Source: Candidatus Oscillochloris fontis
GTDB taxonomy: Bacteria; Chloroflexota; Chloroflexia; Chloroflexales; Chloroflexaceae
DNA length: 64,000 bases
Reading direction: 5' to 3'
Assembly: GCF_004138135.1 (NCBI RefSeq)
Contig: NZ_RYFD01000013.1
Location: 1 to 64,000, forward strand
The translations under genes and the position numbers were made by a program. Positions 57,142-64,000 of the stretch are shown piece by piece. Under the pieces are notes generated by a model. The model was not told the origin of the DNA. It saw nothing but the letters and a program-made list of their open reading frames with translations, and searched no databases. Position 1 is the stretch's first letter. Every line of letters starts with the position of its first letter.

Positions 57142-59190
57142 TCACGAATAGAACTCAAACCCATGCTCATCGCGCACACGGCGGCGCAGCCGGAAGATAT
57201 GCACCGGCATGGCATATGGGTTCAGTTCGACATAGTTAAAGCCATCATTCCAAATATAGCGCTGATCACTCAACAGATCATGCATCTGCACCGGGGAACT
57301 CAGGCCCCAATCGGCGAGTGGTAATTCCACCCATGCTGATTGGAGGTTCACCGGATCAAGGCTGATCACCACCAGCACAATATTACTCAGATCGGCACTC
57401 TGCTTGCTATAGGCAATAATCTGGTCATTCTCGGTAAAATTGTTCTCAACCCGATGGAAGCGCAGGCTCTCATTGCGCTGGAGTGCCACATTCTCCTTGC
57501 GGATACGGTTGAGTTGGCCAATGAAGCCGCGAATGCTGCGCGGATCATCGAGATTCCAGGTACGAAGTTCATATTTCTCGTTATTACGATACTCTTCGCG
57601 ACCCTGTACCGGCATATGTTCGAGCAACTCATAGGCCGGGCCATACAACCCCCACGAGGCGGCCAGGGTTGCGGCGAGGGCGGCTCGCGCATAGAAGGTG
57701 CCCCGGTGGCCGGGGTAGAACTGGGGGGTGAGAATATCGTGGGTGTTGGGCCAGAAATTGGGTCGGAAATAGTCCTTGACCTCAGTCTGGGTCAACTCGG
57801 TCATGTACTGGATCAATTCCCACTTGGCAGTCCGCCAGGTGAAGTAGGTATAGCTCTGGGTAAAGCCGAGTTTGGCCAGGTTATACATCACCTTGGGTCG
57901 GGTGAAGGCTTCCGAGAGGAAGATCGCCTCAGGATACTTGGCTTTGAGTTCACCAATGCACCACTCCCAGAAACGAAAACTCTTGGTATGCGGATTATCC
58001 ACCCGGAAGACACGCACCCCCTGAGTCATCCAATAGTCAAAATAGCCCTTGAGTTCATACCACATCCCCTGCCAATCCTGCGACTCAAAATCGAAGGGGT
58101 AGATATCCTGATACTTCTTGGGCGGATTTTCGGCATACTGGATCGTGCCATCGGGGCGGGCACGGAACCAATCGGGATGCTCGCGCACATAGGGATGATC
58201 GGGCGAGCACTGAAAGGCATTATCGAGCGCGATCTCGATGCCATACTGCTCACGCGCCACCCGCACCAGTTCGCGGAAATCCTCAAGCGTACCAAGTTCA
58301 GGGTGAATAGCGAGGTGGCCCCCCTCGGCGGAGCCAATCGCATAGGGGCTACCCGGTTCACCCGGCTGGGCCGTGGGGGTATTGTCCTTGCCCTTGCGGA
58401 AGGTCTGGCCAATCGGATGGATCGGGGTCAGGTAGAGAATATCGAAGCCCAACTCGGCCACATAGGGCAGCCGGTTGATCACATCGCGGAAGGTACCATG
58501 ACGCCCCGGTTCGGGCGAGGTCGAACGCGGGAAAATCTCGTACCAACTGGAGAAGCGCGCCAAGGGCGAATCGACCACCACCACCAACTCACGCTCGTAG
58601 GTGGTCGCATAGCGACGCGGGGCATAGGTCGCCATCAGCTCAGCCAGCGAGACCGCAAAGGCGGCGGTCAGATCACCCGCCCGCAGTGCATCGGCATAGG
58701 TGCGCAGGCGCGTCGCGACTTCGCCGGTGGTATGCGCAGCCGCATCGGCCACCAGATCAGCCCCGATCAGCAGATCGACACTCACCTCCTGGCCCGCATC
58801 CACCCGGCGATGCAGTTGATGCACCCAGGTCTTAAAGTGATCAACCCAACTCTGCACGGTATAATGGTAGCGCCCGATCTCGGTAGGGGTAAACATACCG
58901 CGCCAGCGATCATTAATCACCAGCGTCATCGGCGATTCTTGCCATGTCGGGTTAGCCTCTTGGCGGTAGCGCACCACACAGGTAAGAATGTCGTGGCCAT
59001 CGGCGAAGGCGTCAACCTCGACCTGCACCGGCTCACCGGGAACGCGCTTGATCGGGTAGCGTCCGGCATCCACTTCGGGTTGGAGGCGCTCCAAAATCAC
59101 GCGGCGGCGGCCTTCGCCCCATAGACTCAGGCCATTTGGGCTGCGATCAGCGCTGGCCTGAGTACTCCGTTCAACTGCCGACATTGGCAT
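57142..59190 (-). CDS. glgE: Alpha-1,4-glucan:maltose-1-phosphate maltosyltransferase
   Basis: 682 residues, normal GlgE length. N-terminal domain with PIKRVPGEPVQVEVDAFADG and YHYTVQSWVDHFKTWVHQLH. GH13_3 barrel: LTPIHPIGQTFRKGKDNTPT, LDNAFQCSPDHPYVREHPDW, RVFRVDNPHTKSFRFWEW (nucleophile Asp), IFLSEAFTRPKVMYNLAKLG (acid/base Glu), and YELLEHMPVQGREEYRNNEK. It transfers maltosyl units from maltose-1-phosphate to an alpha-glucan. First gene of the GlgE-TreS/Mak-GlgB-TreZ-TreY series. Confidence 0.97.
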   Translation of the reverse strand: MPMSAVERSTQASADRSPNGLSLWGEGRRRVILERLQPEVDAGRYPIKRVPGEPVQVEVDAFADGHDILTCVVRYRQEANPTWQESPMTLVINDRWRGMFTPTEIGRYHYTVQSWVDHFKTWVHQLHRRVDAGQEVSVDLLIGADLVADAAAHTTGEVATRLRTYADALRAGDLTAAFAVSLAELMATYAPRRYATTYERELVVVVDSPLARFSSWYEIFPRSTSPEPGRHGTFRDVINRLPYVAELGFDILYLTPIHPIGQTFRKGKDNTPTAQPGEPGSPYAIGSAEGGHLAIHPELGTLEDFRELVRVAREQYGIEIALDNAFQCSPDHPYVREHPDWFRARPDGTIQYAENPPKKYQDIYPFDFESQDWQGMWYELKGYFDYWMTQGVRVFRVDNPHTKSFRFWEWCIGELKAKYPEAIFLSEAFTRPKVMYNLAKLGFTQSYTYFTWRTAKWELIQYMTELTQTEVKDYFRPNFWPNTHDILTPQFYPGHRGTFYARAALAATLAASWGLYGPAYELLEHMPVQGREEYRNNEKYELRTWNLDDPRSIRGFIGQLNRIRKENVALQRNESLRFHRVENNFTENDQIIAYSKQSADLSNIVLVVISLDPVNLQSAWVELPLADWGLSSPVQMHDLLSDQRYIWNDGFNYVELNPYAMPVHIFRLRRRVRDEHGFEFYS

Positions 59191-59300
59191 CGGTGAATCC
59201 CCAATCTATCGCTGGTGGCCGCAGCCCCCAAAAAGGTATCAATCAATGGCGGGAAGGGGTTTCCTCCCACTATGGATTGTACTGAAGGGGCTAGGATGTG

Positions 59301-60452
59301 TCAAACGGATGACCGCGCCGCCACAATATTGTGGCTGGCCGCCCAGCGCCCCAGGTCTTGGCGATTGATCGCCGCTGCCATGAGGTCGGGGAAGAGGTCG
59401 GGGGTGCAGGCGAACGAGGGGATGCCCATACTGGCCAAGGCAGCCGCGTTATGATGGTGGTAGGCCGGGGCACCGTCGTCGCTGAGCGCGAGCAGGGCGA
59501 TCACCTGTACCCCCGCCCCGGCCAGCGCCGCCGCCCGGTGTAGCATCTCTTCTTGGTTGCCACCCTCATAGAGATCGCTGATCAGCACCAGGATCGTCTC
59601 TTGGGGCCGCCGGATCAGGCTCTGGCAGTAGCCCAGGGCCAAATTGATGTCGGTGCCGCCACCCAGTTGCAGGCCAAAGAGCAGATCCACCGGATCACGC
59701 AGTTCCTCAGTCAGATCCACCACCTCGGTATCAAAGACCACCATGCGGGTCTGGACGGCGGGCAAGGAGGCGAGGACGGCCCCGAAGACCCCGGCATAGA
59801 CGACCGAGGAGGCCATCGAGCCGCTCTGATCCACACACAGGATGATGTCGCGCAGGGCGCTGCGTCGCCGCCCGTAGCCAATCCGGGTGGCCGGAATGAC
59901 CGTGCGGTAGGCGGGTTGGTAGTGGCGCAGGTTGGCGCGAATGGTGCGTGGCCAGTCAATCTCGCTGTGGCGCGGGCGGCGGTTGCGTACCGAGCGGTTG
60001 AGGCTGCCCATCACCGACTGGCGGGTGGGGTTGGCGAGTTTACGAATAAGTGCCTCGACGACCTTACGCACCACGGCCCGTGCCGTCTCGCGGGTCTGAG
60101 CGGGGAGCGCCGCGCTTAATGCGAGCAGGCTCCCCACCAAGTGGACATTCGGTTCAGCCGCTTGGAGCAATTCGGGTTCGAGCAACATGCGGCGCAGATT
60201 GAGGCGATCCAGGGCGTCCTGTTGCAGTACTTGAACGACCGAGGCGGGGAAGTAGCCACGAATATCACCCAGCCAACGCGCCACGTTGGGTGAAGAACTA
60301 CCGAGGCCACCCGTGCGATCCGAGTCGTAGAGCGCTTGCAGCGCGGCATCCACCTGCTGATCGGGCTTACTCAGGCTCATCCCGGTGCCATCGGCGGGGC
60401 CGCCACCGAGGATCATGCGCCAGCGGCGTAGGCGTTCGTTCTCAGGCTGCAT
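59301..60452 (-). CDS. VWA-domain protein, CoxE/YehP-like
   Basis: 383 residues from ATG 60452. The helical N-terminal half (ARWLGDIRGYFPASVVQVLQ, then VGSLLALSAALPAQTRE) leads to a von Willebrand A domain with MIDAS motif DQSGSMASS, threonine in GGGTDINLALGYC, and LISDLYEGGNQEEM. Related VWA proteins work with MoxR AAA+ ATPases as metal-dependent adaptors or chaperones. No MoxR partner lies in the window. It is 110 bp upstream of glgE on the same strand, so may be cotranscribed. Confidence 0.85.
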   Translation of the reverse strand: MQPENERLRRWRMILGGGPADGTGMSLSKPDQQVDAALQALYDSDRTGGLGSSSPNVARWLGDIRGYFPASVVQVLQQDALDRLNLRRMLLEPELLQAAEPNVHLVGSLLALSAALPAQTRETARAVVRKVVEALIRKLANPTRQSVMGSLNRSVRNRRPRHSEIDWPRTIRANLRHYQPAYRTVIPATRIGYGRRRSALRDIILCVDQSGSMASSVVYAGVFGAVLASLPAVQTRMVVFDTEVVDLTEELRDPVDLLFGLQLGGGTDINLALGYCQSLIRRPQETILVLISDLYEGGNQEEMLHRAAALAGAGVQVIALLALSDDGAPAYHHHNAAALASMGIPSFACTPDLFPDLMAAAINRQDLGRWAASHNIVAARSSV

Positions 60453-60766
60453 AAAGATGACCTTTCGTGGTGATAGAACAGTAGGGGCGAAGCATCGCCT
60501 GCCATGGAGCAAGGGAACCCGAACACGTTGGCGGGCGATGCTTCGCCCCTACCATGTGCCCCGATGGAACGGTCAAGTTCCCCGATCATCCCGTAGGGGC
60601 GAAGCATCGCCTGCCATGGAGCAAGGGAACCCGAACACGTTGGTGGGCGATGCTTCGCCCCTACCGTAGGGGCGAAGCATCGCCTGCCATGGAGTTGGCG
60701 GTGGCTGAGCCTGTCGAAGCTGAGTTTGCCGAAGCCAACGGCGGGTAGTTGGTGCAAGACTTTACG
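60453..60766. repeat. Intergenic region with three GTAGGGGCGAAGCATCGCC palindromes
   Basis: Complete copies at 60481-60552 and 60593-60664 share the same spacer (CCATGGAGCAAGGGAACCC), and a lone left arm occurs at 60666-60693. Between 60700 and 60740 is CTGAGCCTGTCGAAGC, a second common palindromic motif. No gene is supported. Confidence 0.85.
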
Positions 60767-63700
60767 TCACAACCGTAGCTCCGCTAATGCCTGCATCGTC
60801 TCAGCGTGGCATGCACAGATCTGATCGTACCGCTCGGTGAGGTTCGTAATCGGCGGATGCAGTGCATCCTCCTCCAAGGTGCGACACAATTCCGCCAGCG
60901 CCATGGCTCCCAAGAGCGCCGCATTGGACTTGAGCGTGTGGACGGCCAGACGAATCTGGTCGGGTTGTTGATCCGTGATAGCCTGGGCCAGACTAGCAAT
61001 CAGTTTGGGAGTTTCGAGACTAAAGAGATCAATAAACTCATGCAGGACTGTCGGGTTGCCCCCGCCAAGACTCTGTTGGAGATGTTCAATCATTTTCAGA
61101 TCGATGATCAAATCTTCATGAGGAAGTTCCGGCGCTACGAAGGAAACTTCACTGAGGGTATGTTGTTTCAGCACCAGTTCCAACTCTTCGATCCGCACCG
61201 GCTTGCTGATATAGTCATCCATCCCGGCGGCCAAGCAGCGCTCGCGGTCGCCGCGCATAGCGTTGGCGGTCATGGCGATGATGCGCGGGCGTACATCGGC
61301 GGGCCAGCGGGCAACGATCTGGCGTGTGGCTTCGAGTCCGTCCAGTTCGGGCATCTGGACATCCATCAAGACCAGATCGTAGGGCTGACGTGCGATCGCT
61401 TCTATCGCCTCAAGGCCATTGCCAACCACATCGGCACGGTAGCCGAGGCGCTCCAGGGTCCGCAGGGCCACGCGCTGATTGACCGCATTGTCTTCGGCGA
61501 GCAGGATGCGCAGACTGTGGCGCGTATCGGTGAATGGTTCCGGCGGCACCGATACCTCTTGAGCATAGTCCAGACCTTCGGTAGCCCCGACGGCGGCCAG
61601 GAGCGCACGGTAGAGCATGCGGCGCTTGATCGGCTTACGCAAATGCCATGCAATGTTAGGAAAAAAAGAATATTTATTCGTATTCAGATCGGAAATAAGA
61701 ATAATCGGCAGATCGGCTCCATCAGGAAGACGGCGCAACGCCAATGTCAGCGGTGATCCATCAGCAGTATGCAACGTTGCATCAAGAAGTGCCAGATCAA
61801 AACGACTCCCACGCGCAATGAGTTCAAGTGCTTCCACACAGTTACTGACGGCATAGACACTCATCCCCCAGCCACTTGCCGCATAACTCAACATCTCGCG
61901 GCGGGTAGCACTTGGTTCAACAATCAGGGTTTGGCGTCCAGCCAGATCCATGTCGAGCGCATAGATATCTTCCTCACTGCCCACCCCGGCCACAATCTCA
62001 ACCCGGAAGGTGCTGCCCTGCCCCGACTTACTCTCAACACTGATCCCACCGCCCATCATCTCACTCAAGCGCCTACAGATCACCAACCCCAACCCCGTTC
62101 CGCCATAGGTACGGGTCGTCGAAGCATCCACCTGGCTAAAGGCACGGAAGAGGCGGTCGCGCTTATCAGCGGGAATCCCGATCCCGGTATCGCGAACCTC
62201 GATCAGCAGACGAACCTGATCGGCTTCCAGGTCGAAATCTGGGCAACGGTTCACATGAAGTGTGACCTCGCCATGCTGAGTGAACTTAACGGCATTACCG
62301 AGCAGATTGACCAGAATCTGGCGTAGCCGCGTCACATCACTCAGCAGCATCGTCGGCACATCGGGGGCGATCAGGTAGGCCAGATCGAGACCCTTCGCAA
62401 AGGCGGTAGGGGCCACCAGATCGAGTGCTGACTCGACACACTCCTGGATCTCGAAGGGCTGCTGTTCAAGCTCCATCCGCCCCGACTCGATCTTCGAGAG
62501 ATCCAGGATATCGTTGATAATCGTCAGCAAACTCTCGCCACTGGAACGGATCGTCTCGGCATACTCGCGCTGGCGTTCATTGAGCGGCGTATCGAGCATC
62601 AACCCAGTCATCCCGATCACCCCATTCATCGGGGTACGGATCTCGTGGCTCATGTTGGCCAGGAACTCGCTACGCGCCCGCGTGGCGTGTTCCGCCGCCT
62701 CCTTGGCCTCGATCAAGGCCGCCTGGGCCGCATGCGCAGCGGTCACATCCTGAATATAGATCGCCAAGCCATCCGACCAGGGATAGATCCGCATGGCTAA
62801 CCAGACATCAAGCGGTGCAAAATAGACCTCGTCGCGGATCGGTTTGAGGCTCTCCATGGCCTGGGTATAGAGTTCGGCATAGAGCAAGCCCACCCGGTCG
62901 GCAGCCGAATCCCAGATGGATTGGCCGATCAGGCTGGCAGCAGGTTGGCCCAGTAGGCGCGCCGCTTCGTCATTGACATAGACGAACCTCCACTCCATGT
63001 CAACCGCAAAAAAGGCATCGGCAATACTCTCCAGAATACTGGTGACGCGGGCGGAAGACTGGCGCAACGCCTCTTCAAACCGCATACGTTCATGTAATTC
63101 GCTCTGCAACGCCTCATTGAGGCGCAGATTAGTGAGCGCTTGGCCAATCGTTGTGGAGAGGCGTTGGGCGAGTGCAATATCTTCCGTCGTAAAGAGGTGC
63201 GACTCGGTGGAAGAGAGGCCAATTGTGCCGATCAGTTCGTCATGCACGAGCACTGGCACTACCAGCAGCGAGATCATATCTTGAGGATCGGATGTGGAGG
63301 CGTGATTCTCACGGCGGCGCTGACGCATCGGCAGGTTCGAGAGCGCCACCGGCTGGCGGCGGGCGAGTAGATCTTGGGTGAGTAGGTTGCCGCGCACCGG
63401 GATGACCGAACCGATCACCGATGGCTCGTTATCGCTTGAATACTCGGCCACCACCATCTGGGAGGTACGGTCGGCATTGAGCAGGGCGCAGAGCGCCTGG
63501 GGCACATTGAACGCCTCGGCCATATCGGCGCAGATACGCTGGAGCGCCTCGCGGGTATCGCTAGCCGACGAGATCGCGCTCATCACCCGATTGAGTGCGA
63601 GCGTCTCACGCACCACCCGCTGTAAGTCGCCGCGCAGACGGGTACGTTCAATTGCCTTCCCGATATGATCAGACAGACGCAGGAGTAGATTGAAATCATC

Positions 63701-64000
63701 ACTATCGAGCGCATACGGACTAGGGTGCTCAACATGCAGCACCCCAGCCACAGTGCCACTCACCAACAGCGGGGTCGTGATTGCCGTCCCAACATCAGCA
63801 GCCAGATCGAGGGCGATAGGGCTGCTGCGGGTATCGGGAATAAAGAGCGGTTCAGTTGTTGTGATCACATGGCCCAGCGGCATACTATGGCTCAGATTGC
63901 GGGTTGGCGGTAGGGGTTGATTGAGCGCATGTTTGAGAATCAGTTCATCAGCCTCGATCATATAGATCGCTACTGATTGGTAGCCGAGGGTGAGCGCACA
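60767..64000 (-). CDS. Multi-domain hybrid histidine kinase (5' end beyond the window)
   Basis: The reading frame stays open through base 64000 (ALTLGYQSVAIYMIEADELI), so at least 1077 residues are present and the start is missing. Order: GAF (partial), second GAF (about 140-290), PAS (about 310-420), HisKA with the phospho-His in NMSHEIRTPMNGVIGMTG, HATPase (VRDTGIGIPADKRDRLFRAF, GTGLGLVICRRL), a degenerate receiver (QTLIVEPSATRREM; acidic pair lost), a full receiver (ILLAEDNAVNQRVALRTLER, LVLMDVQMPELDGLEATRQI, SKP), and a C-terminal HPt (AVHTLKSNAALLGAM). No transmembrane helix is visible, so it is probably a cytoplasmic phosphorelay; the ligand of the GAF domains is unknown. Confidence 0.92.
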   Translation of the reverse strand, partial: CALTLGYQSVAIYMIEADELILKHALNQPLPPTRNLSHSMPLGHVITTTEPLFIPDTRSSPIALDLAADVGTAITTPLLVSGTVAGVLHVEHPSPYALDSDDFNLLLRLSDHIGKAIERTRLRGDLQRVVRETLALNRVMSAISSASDTREALQRICADMAEAFNVPQALCALLNADRTSQMVVAEYSSDNEPSVIGSVIPVRGNLLTQDLLARRQPVALSNLPMRQRRRENHASTSDPQDMISLLVVPVLVHDELIGTIGLSSTESHLFTTEDIALAQRLSTTIGQALTNLRLNEALQSELHERMRFEEALRQSSARVTSILESIADAFFAVDMEWRFVYVNDEAARLLGQPAASLIGQSIWDSAADRVGLLYAELYTQAMESLKPIRDEVYFAPLDVWLAMRIYPWSDGLAIYIQDVTAAHAAQAALIEAKEAAEHATRARSEFLANMSHEIRTPMNGVIGMTGLMLDTPLNERQREYAETIRSSGESLLTIINDILDLSKIESGRMELEQQPFEIQECVESALDLVAPTAFAKGLDLAYLIAPDVPTMLLSDVTRLRQILVNLLGNAVKFTQHGEVTLHVNRCPDFDLEADQVRLLIEVRDTGIGIPADKRDRLFRAFSQVDASTTRTYGGTGLGLVICRRLSEMMGGGISVESKSGQGSTFRVEIVAGVGSEEDIYALDMDLAGRQTLIVEPSATRREMLSYAASGWGMSVYAVSNCVEALELIARGSRFDLALLDATLHTADGSPLTLALRRLPDGADLPIILISDLNTNKYSFFPNIAWHLRKPIKRRMLYRALLAAVGATEGLDYAQEVSVPPEPFTDTRHSLRILLAEDNAVNQRVALRTLERLGYRADVVGNGLEAIEAIARQPYDLVLMDVQMPELDGLEATRQIVARWPADVRPRIIAMTANAMRGDRERCLAAGMDDYISKPVRIEELELVLKQHTLSEVSFVAPELPHEDLIIDLKMIEHLQQSLGGGNPTVLHEFIDLFSLETPKLIASLAQAITDQQPDQIRLAVHTLKSNAALLGAMALAELCRTLEEDALHPPITNLTERYDQICACHAETMQALAELRL

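Noticed and set aside
57340-59124. 594-residue plus-strand open frame
   Set aside because: Lies entirely opposite glgE, whose motifs are unambiguous. Composition is typical of an antisense shadow.

Overview
The window most resembles a filamentous member of the Chloroflexota, probably Chloroflexales (Chloroflexus/Oscillochloris relatives). This is an inference from several things: moderately high GC, many TPR/WD40/STAND-type proteins, eukaryote-like Ser/Thr kinases, a GvpH-like gas-vesicle chaperone beside a CDC48 ATPase, a bacterial acyl-CoA-binding protein, a secreted protein ending in the 'YLPLV' tail common in this phylum, and dense families of short palindromic intergenic repeats. No rRNA, tRNA or CRISPR array was seen.

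Layout. 1-8.6 kb is a conflict/defence-like island: a 5'-damaged SAV_2336-like/NB-ARC/TPR/CHAT protein, followed by a tightly coupled three-gene operon (DUF262 protein, OLD-like/DUF3696 ATPase, unknown protein). 8.6-9.3 kb is a scrambled zone holding a decayed piece of gvpH, a cupin gene and a duplicated palindromic element that supplies codons to two unrelated genes. 9.2-15.5 kb carries a DUF4405 membrane cytochrome-like protein, gvpH, cdc48, a DUF2202 ferritin-like secreted protein and a NapH-like 4Fe-4S membrane protein with a small partner. 16-27 kb carries an acidic protein of unknown function, a Ser/Thr kinase coupled to an M61 peptidase, a MetF-like protein, an SMR transporter, leuS and a small membrane protein. 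27-30.5 kb is repeat-rich and holds a vapBC module with a broken toxin between two copies of the 3' end of chrA, intact chrA, and a RelE-type toxin-antitoxin pair.

30.5-40.7 kb is a minus-strand block: a kinase-WD40 protein, then six closely packed genes (MinD-like ATPase, Cache-HAMP membrane protein, HMGL/homocitrate-synthase-like enzyme, transporter-HEAT-cyclic-nucleotide-domain protein, small winged-helix protein, second MinD-like ATPase) with an acyl-CoA-binding protein upstream. I recognise the parts but not the whole, and consider it the best candidate here for an undescribed system. 41-43.9 kb holds a secreted glycosidase-like protein, an unknown protein and an ECF sigma/anti-sigma pair.

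44-59.2 kb, on the minus strand, is a carbon-storage cluster: GlgE, TreS-maltokinase fusion, GlgB, TreZ and TreY, followed by a DUF89 protein and a CoA-disulfide-reductase-like enzyme. Together these make maltose-1-phosphate from trehalose, polymerise and branch it into alpha-glucan, and recycle glucan to trehalose. 59.3-64 kb holds a VWA protein and a large hybrid histidine kinase that runs off the right edge.

Short repeats fill most gaps: a GTAGGGGCGAAGCATCGCC palindrome family (about ten copies), a MITE-like family built on GACGCAAAGGCGCAAAGACG, 'CGCAGAGGACG' direct repeats, GGCGGC/GCCGCC hairpins between operon genes, and a four-unit hairpin array after the anti-sigma gene.
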